DNA of 64,000 nucleotides from UBA11051 sp964390495 (lineage in GTDB: Bacteria > Armatimonadota > Zipacnadia > Zipacnadales > UBA11051), in NCBI GenBank assembly GCA_964390495.1, contig CAYMIN010000020.1, forward strand, positions 12,952-76,951, in the 5' to 3' direction. The stretch's first letter is position 1; each line of letters opens with the position of its first letter. Below, piece by piece: positions 26,693 to 35,470 of this stretch. Below the pieces are notes generated by a model. It ran no database searches, was not told where the DNA came from, and saw only the letters and a program-made list of their open reading frames with translations. The translations under genes and the position numbers were made by a program.

Positions 26693-29170
26693 ATGGAATT
26701 ATGGCAGCGTTTCACCAGCCGGGCGCGACGTGCGGTGCTGATGGCTCATGATGAAGCCCAGCGCATGGGCATGCAGCTTATCTCCACCGAGCATCTCTTG
26801 CTCGGCCTGATGCGGCTGCGCGAGGGCATAGCGGCCGAGGTCCTGGAAAGCATCGGCCTCGACCTCGAGCGCCTCCGCAGCGAGTTGCGCAGGCAGATGG
26901 AAGTCGAGGCCCGGGGCGAGGGCTCGGCTGATGTATCCTTCACCCCCGAAGCCCAGCGCGTCTTACAGAGAGCCTACGCCGAAGCTAGACAACTAGGCGA
27001 TTATCATATCGGCACCGAGCACATACTTATCGGCCTGCTGCGCGAAGGCCGCGGCGCGGCCTATCGCCTGCTGCGCCGCCATGGCGCTGACTTGCCGATG
27101 GTGCGTCATGCCCTCCGCGAAGTCTCCGGTCGCTCTGAGGACCGCGAGCGCGAAGAAGGCGAAGGCAGCGAAACTCCCAATCTCGACTATTTCAGCCGCG
27201 ATCTTACCCAGTTGGCTCGCGAAGACAAGCTCGACCCGATTGTTGACCGCGAGACCGAGACTCAGCGCGTCATCCAGATACTCTGCCGCCGCACTAAGAA
27301 CAATCCCTGTCTCATCGGCGAAGCCGGCGTCGGCAAGACCGCGATTGTTGAGGGCCTTGCTCAGAAGATCGTCAACAACGAAGTTCCTCCGCTGCTTCAC
27401 GGCAGGCGCCTGGTGGCGCTTGATTTGGCCGGGCTGGTCGCCGGCACCAAGTACCGTGGCGAATTCGAGGAACGGATGAAGCGCGTCCTCGAGGAGATTA
27501 GGGAAAGCGAAGGCCAGATCATCGTCTTCCTGGACGAGTTGCAGACTATCGTCGGCACCGGCGCCGCCGAGGGCGCGATGGACGCCTCGAACATACTCAA
27601 GCCCGGCCTGGCGCGCGGCGAGCTGCAGTGCATCGGCGCCGCCACTATGGATGAATACCGCAAGTATATCGAGAAGACCCCCTCACTCGAGCGCCGCTTT
27701 CAGGCGGTCAAGGTCGAAGAGCCCGGCACCGAGCAGACCATCGAGGTCCTGCGCGGCATCCGCGAGCGCTACGAGGAGTTTCACCGCGTCCAGGTCGCCG
27801 AGGAGGCCCTGCAGGCTGCGGTGGACCTCTCGGTCCGCTACATCAGCGATCGATCCCTGCCGGACAAGGCCATTGACCTGATTGATGAGGCCTGCTCTCG
27901 CGTCAAGCTGCGACACTTCAATGTCGAGCAGCCGGCGATTGACGACCTGATTGAACAGCGTGCCGATCTCGAACAGAGCATGGAGGCGGCTCTCTCGCCG
28001 GAAACCTATGACATCGAGCAAGCCCAGAAAGCTGACAGCCGGCGACGCCAAATTGATGCCGAAATCGCCAAGCTCAAAGACGAATCTCAGCAAGGCGAGC
28101 CACCCTTGGTACTGGCGGAAGACATTGCCGACATTGTCTCGATGTGGACCCACATCCCCGTCACTGCCCTCACCCAGGCCGAATCCCGACGCCTGCTCTG
28201 CATGGAGGACGAGATCCACGAAGACATGGTCGGCCAGGACGAGGCCATCAAGACGGTGGCCAAGGCCATCCGTCGCGCCCGCGCCGGCGTCAAGGACCCG
28301 CGACGGCCGATGGGTTCCTTCATCTTCCTTGGGCCCACGGGTGTCGGCAAGACCTTGCTCGCCCAGACGCTGGCCAAGTTCCTCTTCGGCGACCGTGATG
28401 CGGTGATCCGGATTGACATGTCTGAGTACATGGAAAAGTTCGCCGTCTCGCGCCTGATCGGTGCCCCGCCCGGCTATGTCGGCTATGAGGAGAGCGGCCA
28501 GCTCTCGGAAGCCGTGCGCCGCCGTCCCTATTCCGTGGTCCTCTTCGACGAGATCGAGAAAGCCCACAGCGAGGTCTTCAACATCCTGCTGCAGATCATG
28601 GAAGACGGCCGCCTCACCGATGCCCAAGGCCGCACCGTTGACTTCAAAAACGCCGTGGTCATCATGACCTCGAATGCCGGCGCGCGCACCATCACCTCCG
28701 ACAAGCCGCTCGGCTTCAGCACCCACGAGAGCGACCAGGTCGCCCGTGACCGGCGCAAAGACTACGCCAGGATGAAGAACAAGGTCACCGAGGAGCTGCG
28801 CAAGACCTTCAGCCCGGAGTTCCTCAATCGTGTGGACGATGTGGTGGTATTCCACGCTCTCACGCCCGAGCAGATCGAGGCGATAGTGGACCTGGAGCTG
28901 CGCAATATCCGCAGCCAGTTGGCCGCCCGCGGCCTCAAGTTCGAGCTCACCGCGCCGATGCGCCGGCACCTGTCCAAAGAAGGCTACGACCCGGACATGG
29001 GCGCGCGGCCCCTGCGCCGAGCCGTCCGCGAGTTCATCGAGGACCCGGTGGCCCAGCGGCTGCTGGAGGAGGACACCGAACAGCACAGCGGCCTGCTGCG
29101 CGTGGACATAGATAGCGACGGCGAAATCACCGTCGAAATCCAGGAGGACCCCGTCGCGGTCACCAACTGA
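26693..29170 (+). CDS. clpC: ClpC-type AAA+ unfoldase (class I Clp ATPase)
   Basis: 825 residues from ATG at 26693 (MELWQRFTSRARRAVLMAHD), preceded by AGGAGG; an earlier in-frame start at 26612 adds non-conserved residues. Two Clp_N repeats (~1-145) are followed by D1 AAA with Walker A G209-EAGVGKT. A short middle region (~410-470) with coiled-coil character comes next, then D2 AAA with Walker A G547-PTGVGKT and FDEIEKAH. The C-terminal D2-small domain ends near 800. It unfolds substrates for ClpP, and length and layout fit ClpC/MecB. No ClpP or McsA/B gene is nearby. Confidence 0.95.
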   Translation: MELWQRFTSRARRAVLMAHDEAQRMGMQLISTEHLLLGLMRLREGIAAEVLESIGLDLERLRSELRRQMEVEARGEGSADVSFTPEAQRVLQRAYAEARQLGDYHIGTEHILIGLLREGRGAAYRLLRRHGADLPMVRHALREVSGRSEDREREEGEGSETPNLDYFSRDLTQLAREDKLDPIVDRETETQRVIQILCRRTKNNPCLIGEAGVGKTAIVEGLAQKIVNNEVPPLLHGRRLVALDLAGLVAGTKYRGEFEERMKRVLEEIRESEGQIIVFLDELQTIVGTGAAEGAMDASNILKPGLARGELQCIGAATMDEYRKYIEKTPSLERRFQAVKVEEPGTEQTIEVLRGIRERYEEFHRVQVAEEALQAAVDLSVRYISDRSLPDKAIDLIDEACSRVKLRHFNVEQPAIDDLIEQRADLEQSMEAALSPETYDIEQAQKADSRRRQIDAEIAKLKDESQQGEPPLVLAEDIADIVSMWTHIPVTALTQAESRRLLCMEDEIHEDMVGQDEAIKTVAKAIRRARAGVKDPRRPMGSFIFLGPTGVGKTLLAQTLAKFLFGDRDAVIRIDMSEYMEKFAVSRLIGAPPGYVGYEESGQLSEAVRRRPYSVVLFDEIEKAHSEVFNILLQIMEDGRLTDAQGRTVDFKNAVVIMTSNAGARTITSDKPLGFSTHESDQVARDRRKDYARMKNKVTEELRKTFSPEFLNRVDDVVVFHALTPEQIEAIVDLELRNIRSQLAARGLKFELTAPMRRHLSKEGYDPDMGARPLRRAVREFIEDPVAQRLLEEDTEQHSGLLRVDIDSDGEITVEIQEDPVAVTN

Positions 29171-29206
29171 TCCCCAATCCTTACCCCGCAAGCCCTCCGA
29201 CGAAAT

Positions 29207-29241
29207 GACCCGCCTCGACCATCGAGGCGGGTCGTTATTTT
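29207..29241 (+). terminator. Rho-independent terminator after clpC
   Basis: GACCCGCCTCGA (29207-29218), a 3-base loop and TCGAGGCGGGTC (29222-29233) give a perfect 12-bp stem, followed by GTTATTTT. It lies 36 bases after the clpC stop. Confidence 0.85.
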
Positions 29242-29316
29242 GGCTCCCGATAAAGAAACCGAGCCGGATGTCGGCAACGAATATATGGCAAGATGCTGCG
29301 GCTTTCCCAGCCAGAA

Positions 29317-30168
29317 CTAGTCATAGACGAGTATTACATGGCTCAGTTTGCGGTTTGGGAGGGTTACGAACATCCCGTTGGAGTACAGTGCAGAGGACGA
29401 GCCGCCGTCGAGATTGGCCGCGTGCCGGACTCCCAGCCGCAACATGATATGCGCCAGTTTGTTCAGCGTCACCGGCGTATGGACGGTGACCAGGATCAGC
29501 TTTTCGCTGCAAGTCAGGCCGAGGGCGCTGCGCCGCGCCGTGCCCAGCACCGCCGGGTCGGTGAAGCCCTCCTCGCGCGGATGCAGGTAGAGAGCCGCAT
29601 CACGCGCCAGCGTCGGCCCGGTGCAGAGGGCGTGACGGCACTCACTGAAACTCAGCTCCTGGGTGCCGTCGGGAAAGCGGAATCGCACCTCGCCGTTCTC
29701 GTGGAAGCAGATGGCGGTGCCGCAGCGGCCCTGGTAGAGGTACTGGCTGTAGCGGACGATGGTGCCGGTCGGCTGGCCGTTCTGCAAGTGGAAGTAGGTG
29801 CCGTTGATGGCGGCGCGCGGCTGATAGCGGGCCACGATCCGGTGGAAGCTCTCCCAGGGGAAATAGCCGCGTTGGGGGTCGGCGTGGCGGGCGAAGCCGG
29901 GCATTACCCGCACGCTGGGAGCCGCGGTGTTGACGGTGATGACGTTGACCCCCACTCGGCCGATTAGCTGCCAGGAACGGGCTACATGCGGGGAGCGCTG
30001 CGGGGTCGAGTTGCCGAACAACGGCAGCCCGGGCGCGCTGACGGGTACTCCGTCGCTGCCCAAGGCCGGGAGCATACCGCTGATAGCGCCCCAGCACAGC
30101 AGGACGGCCGGCAACGCCAAATGCCGGCAAGACCATGCCAGGATTGATAGGCCCCTACTGTTGTTCAT
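29317..30168 (-). CDS. Phosphodiester glycosidase (NAGPA/DUF2233 domain), exported
   Basis: 283 residues. The N-terminal hydrophobic segment (WSCRHLALPAVLLCWGAI) is a signal peptide or anchor. The NAGPA-type domain follows, with INGTYFHLQNGQPTG, CTGPTLARDA and the hallmark NLDGGSSSALY near the C-terminus. Related proteins remove N-acetylglucosamine from phosphodiesters or process exopolysaccharide and spore-wall glycans. It converges with clpC across the terminator. Substrate in this organism is unknown. Confidence 0.82.
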   Translation of the reverse strand: MNNSRGLSILAWSCRHLALPAVLLCWGAISGMLPALGSDGVPVSAPGLPLFGNSTPQRSPHVARSWQLIGRVGVNVITVNTAAPSVRVMPGFARHADPQRGYFPWESFHRIVARYQPRAAINGTYFHLQNGQPTGTIVRYSQYLYQGRCGTAICFHENGEVRFRFPDGTQELSFSECRHALCTGPTLARDAALYLHPREEGFTDPAVLGTARRSALGLTCSEKLILVTVHTPVTLNKLAHIMLRLGVRHAANLDGGSSSALYSNGMFVTLPNRKLSHVILVYD

Positions 30169-30683
30169 GGTTGGTCTGCTTGCCTTGCTGCAGTTTGTAT
30201 TCCAACTGGTGCGTGCGCCAGGCCTGGCCTACGCGGTCACGATACGCTAGCGGTTGCCGGTCGAATCGTCGCCTCTATTATGATTATACCCACTCTGATT
30301 GCCTGTTAGCAACGACCTCGGGCGGGAAGCTGAGCGCGGTGGAAAAAGCAGGACGCTCCCGCCTTCGCTAAAGCTTCCGCCTTCGCCAAGGCTATGGCGG
30401 ACACGACGGTGGACAACCAGGCCGAGCCACGCGGCTTGTGAGTTGTGCGGGCGAGCCGGGGAGATGATCCAGCGCCGAGGCAGCGCTCCGAGTGTCAGGA
30501 TGAATGGCGCGGGGGAAAGCTAACGGCAAACAGGGATGGCAGTCGCCGCTCAGCAAACGGCTGGCGAGATGCCAGGAAGCAGCCCAAGCGCCGAAGGCCA
30601 AGACGAGGCCGCGGGAGGCCCCTGCATCTATCTAGGCCGAGAGGCCAAGCGTGGAAGGGCAAGGCAGTGAGCCGTAAGACGCC
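30169..30683. other. Intergenic region with an 18-bp direct repeat
   Basis: 515 bases without a supported gene. Two tandem copies of CCGCCTTCGCTAAAGCTT / CCGCCTTCGCCAAGGCTA lie at 30359-30394, the second running into TGGCGG to make an inverted repeat. The rest is GC-rich and shows no convincing codon pattern or RNA structure. Confidence 0.5.
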
Positions 30684-31526
30684 TCAGGGGCCTGCGGCAC
30701 AGCGGAAGCCGATATGGTCGGTGCCATTGGCGGGATGATACTGGTAACGGAAGGCACAACGGAAATACCTGGGGTCGTCGAGGCTCCAAGCGCCGCCGCG
30801 CAAGACCCGGCACTCGCCGAAAGAAACGGTCTCGAAGAATGTGACATGAGCCGCCGGGGACGGTCCCTGGGGATCAGCTTCGGGACTTACGGCGTAGTAG
30901 CTCTCATCATAGCGGTCGGCACACCACTCCCATACATTCCCGGTCATGTGGAGGGCTCCACACCAACTGACAGCCCCGAGAAAGCTGTCCGCCGGGAAGG
31001 TCTGGCCGCCGGGCCCCCGGTTGTTGAAATTGCAGCAGCTCTTCTCGTCCCAGGCGTCGCCCCAGGGGTACTTGTGCTTGGCGGGCCCGGCCGCTGCGTA
31101 CTCCCACTCGGCCTCGGTGGGCAGGCGCAGGCCATAGTGCCGGCAGTAAGCAGTGGCGTCTTCCCAGTTCACCCAGACCACCGGATGGTCGTCGCCCTGG
31201 TTGCTAGCCGGCGGGAATTGGCGGCCGGTCGCCTGGCAGAAGTCGCGGTACTGGGCATTGGTGACCTCACAGGCGCTGAGCCAGAAGCCCTTGGTGATCT
31301 TCACCAGATGGGCGGGCTGCTCATCATCGTCGGCTTCATCGCCGTCGCAGCCCATGATGAACTCCCCGGGCGGCACCCATACCAGCTTGCCCCCATCCGG
31401 GCCGATGATCTGCTCGCCGGCAGTCGTGCCCGGTCGCTGCCAGGGACTGGCATCATCCGCCGCGGACATGATCCCCATTGCAGCAATCAGGAACACAAGC
31501 AATGCCGGTCTTGTCAGCAGCGTCAT
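30684..31526 (-). CDS. Exported SUMF1/formylglycine-generating-enzyme-fold protein without the catalytic cysteines
   Basis: 280 residues; ATG at 31526 follows AGGAGAGG on the minus strand. The N-terminal signal peptide (LLVFLIAAMGIMSAA) precedes a complete SUMF1 domain: PGEFIMGCDGDEADDDE, EVTNAQYRDFC, RLPTEAEWEYAAAG, GNVWEWCAD, LRGGAW and GFRC. True formylglycine-generating enzymes carry two Cys shortly after the R-G-G-S-W-type motif. Here that stretch reads AWSLDDPRYF, with neither Cys. It is therefore likely a structural or binding member of the fold rather than a sulfatase activator, in keeping with the sulfatase-fold protein at 995 that has no Cys to modify. Confidence 0.85.
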   Translation of the reverse strand: MTLLTRPALLVFLIAAMGIMSAADDASPWQRPGTTAGEQIIGPDGGKLVWVPPGEFIMGCDGDEADDDEQPAHLVKITKGFWLSACEVTNAQYRDFCQATGRQFPPASNQGDDHPVVWVNWEDATAYCRHYGLRLPTEAEWEYAAAGPAKHKYPWGDAWDEKSCCNFNNRGPGGQTFPADSFLGAVSWCGALHMTGNVWEWCADRYDESYYAVSPEADPQGPSPAAHVTFFETVSFGECRVLRGGAWSLDDPRYFRCAFRYQYHPANGTDHIGFRCAAGP

Positions 31527-32036
31527 GCTCAGCCCTCTCCTGGGTGGTTTGGCTCGGCTCGGTTAGATGATTTCGGCAAGGGCTAGGCAATTACCTGCAA
31601 GGCGGCGTGGCGGCGGCAACGCGTCGGCAAGGCCCGGCGCGGTACAGGCCCGCGCCCTACAACGGCAGCCCTCACCCCCGGCCCCTCTCCCGAAACGGGA
31701 GAGGGGAGAACGGCAACGGCACGGGTACCCGATGCGTCCCTACAACGAGAACGGCGGCGGGCTGGAAAGCCCGCCCCACGCGGAAGAAAACCGCGGGCGC
31801 ACCCACGCCTTCGACGCGGGTACCCGATGCGTCCCTACAGTAGCACCGTTAACCAGGGGATTGTCGGCCGTTCGGGGTTTTGACACAGCTTCCAGGCCGC
31901 AACCATCATGGAGGCATTGCGGCGGAAGTTAGAATGAATGCGAAAAACGTAACTGAACAAGGATTCGGTTGCGAGGGGGAGGAACAATAATGTAGCGAGC
32001 ATTTCGCGGGTCGTGCGGGATCAGAGGGAGGGCAAG
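31527..32036. repeat. Intergenic block of dispersed repeats upstream of the export cluster
   Basis: Within 31625-31845 are GGCGCGGTACAGGCCCGCGCC, then GCCCCTCTCCCGAAACGGGA/GAGGGG, then two direct copies of CGGGTACCCGATGCGTCCCT (31722-31741 and 31818-31837). Between the two copies lies GGGCTGGAAAGCCC. A weak promoter candidate follows: TTGACA at 31880 with CATCAT about 18 bases later. No gene is supported. Confidence 0.65.
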
Positions 32037-32981
32037 TTGCGCATGCAAGCACGCCGGCGGCCAAGCAGGTATGACGTGGCATCGCGGCCGCGGTCGCGTA
32101 TTCCCGCACAGCCCTGCCGCTTTTCGAGAATCCTGAGGGCGCTTGGCCTGGGAGGCCTGGTGCTGGCCGCCGCTACTCTCAGCACCTTGCCGGCCTGGGC
32201 ACAAGGCGGCTCCGGAGCCACTCGGACAAGCGGCGCAATCCCCGACATCTTCAGACTTTCTCCCACCATTCCCGGGACCTCGGAGTATAGAACCCAGCAG
32301 CAGGCGGCTGAGCTGGAAGCGGTACTGACCGATTTGGAGGCGATTGCCTCGGCGCGAGTAAGCCTGCGGGAGGCAAGCGGCCAGGCCCACCCGCCCGCAG
32401 CCGCCGTCCAACTGGACCTTGCCCCGGACCAGGCCTGGACCGGGCAACTGTCGCAGACGGTCGTGGCGCTGGTCGGTCAGCTCGTGCCGGAGTTGCCCAC
32501 AGAGGCAATCCTGATCACAGACAGGCAAGGGCGGATCCTGTTCGAGAAGGGGCGCAGTACGGAGCTTGCCCATCTCGACCCGGAGCCTGAAACAGAAGCG
32601 ACGGCGTTGATAAGGACGCTGTCGGGGCCGGTGGCAATCGGCATCGGTCTGGGCCTAGGCCTGGTGATAGTGCTGGGTTGGTGGCTGGTAGGAGGCCGGT
32701 CGGCCGCGCGCACGCGGGAAGAGCCGACCATTTCAGAGGAGCCATGGAGATTTCTTGCCGGCGTCGAGCGGGCTAAGCTCAAGCGCGTATTGAGCGCCGA
32801 ACGTCCCGAGGTGGTCGGTGCCATCGCGGCAGGGCTCGATGAGCGTACCGCCGCGCGTCTGCGACCGGTGCTGAAAGCTCTAGGCCATGCAGCGATGCCG
32901 GCGCCGGATCGGCCGATGCACCGGGCCATAGCCGAGGCCGTGGCAGCCAGCATCAGGCAGATGGTTGCGGAAGATGCATGA
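32037..32981 (+). CDS. FliF/YscJ-like MS-ring protein carrying a FliG-like middle domain at its C-terminus
   Basis: 314 residues from TTG at 32037 (GGGAGGG five bases upstream); ATG at 32043 and GTG at 32013 are alternatives. Residues ~28-55 are a signal or membrane segment ending TLPAWA. Residues ~84-170 match one FliF/YscJ ring-building motif (ASARVSLREAS..., VVALVGQLVPELPTEAILI, TDRQGRILFEK). Membrane helix ~197-218 follows. Residues ~234-277 (WRFLAGVERAKLKRVLSAER, then PEVVGAIAAGLDERTAAR) resemble the FliG middle domain (F-L...L...E-P-x-x-x-A...L). The protein is far shorter than typical FliF (~550) and lacks the FliG torque domain. It would form a combined inner-membrane and cytoplasmic ring for the export apparatus encoded downstream. 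Confidence 0.72.
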   Translation: MRMQARRRPSRYDVASRPRSRIPAQPCRFSRILRALGLGGLVLAAATLSTLPAWAQGGSGATRTSGAIPDIFRLSPTIPGTSEYRTQQQAAELEAVLTDLEAIASARVSLREASGQAHPPAAAVQLDLAPDQAWTGQLSQTVVALVGQLVPELPTEAILITDRQGRILFEKGRSTELAHLDPEPETEATALIRTLSGPVAIGIGLGLGLVIVLGWWLVGGRSAARTREEPTISEEPWRFLAGVERAKLKRVLSAERPEVVGAIAAGLDERTAARLRPVLKALGHAAMPAPDRPMHRAIAEAVAASIRQMVAEDA

Positions 32982-33314
32982 TGGCGGGGCGGAAGAGTGG
33001 CTATGCAAATGAGGGTAGCCCTCACCCTAGCCCTCTCCCAAGTCCCAAGGGGAGAGGGAACAACGACAACGGTAAACTCGGGCTGTGGAAGCCCGAGCTA
33101 CGCGAGGGTGTTTGGGAGAGGGGACAACGACAACGGCCACAGCAAGGGCAGCGGCAACCGCGTCGGGCTGGAAAGCCCGACCCACGCGATGATGTTTGTG
33201 TGGAAAGGCCAACGGCAAGAATGCCGAACCCCCTAGCCCCCTTCCGGGTACCCGCGGCGAAGCAGTGGGTGCGGGAAGGCGGAATCGAGGGGGGATAGGT
33301 CGGCGAGGGAAGCG
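32982..33314. repeat. Composite dispersed palindromes between the fliF-like gene and fliH
   Basis: From 33010 this holds CCCTCACCCTAGCCCTCTCC with the matching GGGGAGAGGG, then CTCGGGCTGTGGAAGCCCGAG (33077-33097) and GTCGGGCTGGAAAGCCCGAC (33162-33181), joined by CAACGACAACGG words. No gene is supported. These elements interrupt an otherwise tightly packed operon. Confidence 0.7.
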
Positions 33315-33443
33315 CGACCCACGCGACGCGTATCGGCATATTGGCGGAATCTGCATAAGTACAATGCAAGGCCGACCTACGAGAGCGGTATTGGCGCGTT
33401 GGTGAAATCTGAATAACTGGCGTAGAAGATTGACCTGCGCGAG
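33315..33443. repeat. 58-bp tandem repeat, 2.2 copies, immediately upstream of fliH
   Basis: Unit 1 is 33315-33372, unit 2 is 33373-33430 and a partial unit follows to 33443. Each unit begins CGACC(C/T)ACG or TGACCTGCG and contains ATTGGCG...GAAATCTG or GGAATCTG...ATAA. Copies match at roughly two thirds of positions with no length change. The last partial unit ends 22 bases before the fliH start. Confidence 0.75.
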
Positions 33444-33465
33444 TATGTCCGGAGGAGGACCGCAA

Positions 33466-34083
33466 TTGCCTCGTGTCTTCAAGGCCGATGAGATGCCCGA
33501 GAACCAGCGGATCAGGTCTTTGGGCGAAACACTGACAGGGACGGGCAAGCAGGAGCAAGCGGATAGGCAACGCGAGGCGCAGCCTGCGGAGCCGGCGGCG
33601 GAATCGGCCCAGATGCAACCACATCCGCCGCATATGTCGGCAGATAGCCTCGAGCGCGTCCAGCGCCTGCTGCACGAAGTCGTCGCCAGCTTCGGCCGCC
33701 AGCGCAACCAGCTTTTCCAGCAGCTTAAGCCCGGCCTGGTCAGGCTGGCAATCGCAGTAGCGCGGCAGATCGTCGGGCGCGAGCTAAACAGTGATGAAGA
33801 GGCGGTCAAGCGGGTGATAGGCAAGGCCCTGGATGAGATGGGGCGCTCGGGCCGCGTCGTCGCCAGGGTTAGCCCGGAAGATGCCCCGATTCTGCGCGAG
33901 GCTATCAAGCAGGATCAGTGGACAGCGCCGCCGCTGGTGGAGCTCGAGATCGTCGCCGATGCCTCCGTGAGCAGAGGCGGATGTGTGTTGGAAAGCGACT
34001 ACGGGCAGGTTGACGCTACCATCGAGACGCAGGTGGCTGAGCTGGCTGGGCTGCTGAGCGATAGTGAGAATCAAGAGATTTAG
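33466..34083 (+). CDS. fliH: FliH/SctL-type stator of the export ATPase
   Basis: 205 residues from TTG at 33466, with GGAGGAGG seven bases upstream; the N-terminus LPRVFKADEM is the usual FliH opening. A Pro/Gln/Glu-rich linker (~25-65) leads to the coiled-coil and globular region. This contains LVRLAIAVARQIVGREL and the C-terminal VELEIVADASVSRGGCVLES, which matches the conserved FliH/V-ATPase-E-like domain. It links the FliI ATPase to the C-ring. It directly precedes fliI, with nine bases between. Confidence 0.9.
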   Translation: MPRVFKADEMPENQRIRSLGETLTGTGKQEQADRQREAQPAEPAAESAQMQPHPPHMSADSLERVQRLLHEVVASFGRQRNQLFQQLKPGLVRLAIAVARQIVGRELNSDEEAVKRVIGKALDEMGRSGRVVARVSPEDAPILREAIKQDQWTAPPLVELEIVADASVSRGGCVLESDYGQVDATIETQVAELAGLLSDSENQEI

Positions 34084-34092
34084 GGGAGCAAG

Positions 34093-35463
34093 TTGAGTTC
34101 ACGGCGCGACACGCCAGTTGAGGCCAACTTCGCCAGATGGCTGGCGGAGCAGACCGCCAAGGTCGAGCGGGCCCAGCAATTTCGCAGGCTGGGGACCGTG
34201 CAGGAGATCGTCGGTCTGACGATGGTGGCGCAAGGACCGCCGGCGCAGGTAGGGGAGACCTGCTACATCAAGCCGGCGGCGGACCGGCCCGTAGTCTGCG
34301 CCCAGGTGGTCGGATTCCGCGACAGCCGGGTGCTGCTGATGCCGCTGGGCGACACCCGTGGCATCCAGCCGGGCTGCGAGGTAGTAGCAAGCGGTGAACA
34401 GCTCGCGGTGCCGGTGGGGCCGGAATTGCTGGGGCGGGTCATAGACGGTTTCGGCGCACCGCTGGACGGACGGGGCGCGTTGGAGGCCGCCGGTCGCCGC
34501 CGCATATATGCCGAGGCGCCGCGACCGATGGAGCGAACCCGGATGCGGGAACCGATGTACCTCGGTATCCGCGCCCTTGATGCCTTGCTGACCTGCGCCA
34601 AGGGCCAGCGGTTGGGCATCTTCGCCGGCAGCGGTCTGGGCAAGAGCGTGCTGCTGGGGATGATCGCGCGCAACAGCAGCGCCGCTGTCAATGTGATCGC
34701 GCTGGTGGGTGAACGCGGCCGGGAGGTACTGGACTTCGTCGAGGACAAGCTAGGCTCGGCACTGGAGCGCTCGGTGGTGGTGGTCGCGACCGCCGATGAG
34801 CCGGCCCTGGTACGGTTGCAGGCCGGCTTCGCCGCCACCACCATAGCCGAGGAGTTCCGCGATCAAGGCGCTCATGTGATGCTAATGATGGACTCGATTA
34901 CGCGACTGGCCCGGGCACAGCGGGAAGTGGGACTGGCTGCGGGCGAGATTCCGGCCAATCGCGGCTTTCCGCCTTCGGTCTATGCGATGATACCGAGCCT
35001 GGTGGAGCGAGCCGGGCCCTCGGCGGACGGCACCATCACCGGCATGTACACCGTGCTGGTCGAGGGGGATGATATGCTGGAGCCGGTGGCCGATACCGTG
35101 CGGGCGACTCTCGACGGCCATATCGTGCTGTCGCGGGCGCTGGCTGAAAAGGGCCAGTATCCGGCGATAGATGTCAATGCCAGCCTCTCGCGCGCGATGG
35201 TGCAGGTGGTAGAGCCGGCGCACTGGGAGCTGAGCGAAACGGCTCGGCGGCTGCTGCGGACCTATGCTGACATCGAGGACCTGGTGGCGGTGGGTGCTTA
35301 TGAGGCAGGCGGCGACCCGTGGGTGGATGTGGCAGTGGCGATCAATCCGCGGATGCGGGAGTTCCTGAGCCAGGGCATCGAGGAGCAGGCTGATCCGGTT
35401 GAGGCGCTGGCGCAATTGCAGGAGCTTGTCAGAAGCGCTGAAGGGACCTTCGCCGGCAGGTGA
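34093..35463 (+). CDS. fliI: FliI/SctN-type III export ATPase
   Basis: 456 residues from TTG at 34093 after AGGGGAGCAAG. The Walker A motif FAGSGLGKS lies near residue 180, Walker B at VMLMMDSITR, and the family's SVYAMIPSLVERAGPS and ITGMYTVLVEGDD segments are present. Length equals that of typical FliI (~440-460). It is a homohexamer related to F1-beta that energises substrate unfolding at the export gate. Next comes the FliJ-like gene. No missing key residue is seen. Confidence 0.96.
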   Translation: MSSRRDTPVEANFARWLAEQTAKVERAQQFRRLGTVQEIVGLTMVAQGPPAQVGETCYIKPAADRPVVCAQVVGFRDSRVLLMPLGDTRGIQPGCEVVASGEQLAVPVGPELLGRVIDGFGAPLDGRGALEAAGRRRIYAEAPRPMERTRMREPMYLGIRALDALLTCAKGQRLGIFAGSGLGKSVLLGMIARNSSAAVNVIALVGERGREVLDFVEDKLGSALERSVVVVATADEPALVRLQAGFAATTIAEEFRDQGAHVMLMMDSITRLARAQREVGLAAGEIPANRGFPPSVYAMIPSLVERAGPSADGTITGMYTVLVEGDDMLEPVADTVRATLDGHIVLSRALAEKGQYPAIDVNASLSRAMVQVVEPAHWELSETARRLLRTYADIEDLVAVGAYEAGGDPWVDVAVAINPRMREFLSQGIEEQADPVEALAQLQELVRSAEGTFAGR

Positions 35464-35470
35464 TGAGGAT

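Noticed and set aside
31880..31910. Promoter for the export cluster (TTGACA...CATCAT)
   Set aside because: The -10 matches only four of six bases and lies next to repeat sequence; mentioned only as a weak candidate.
33315..33443. CRISPR or transposon end upstream of fliH
   Set aside because: Only two and a fraction contiguous 58-base units, no spacers, no inverted ends and no transposase.
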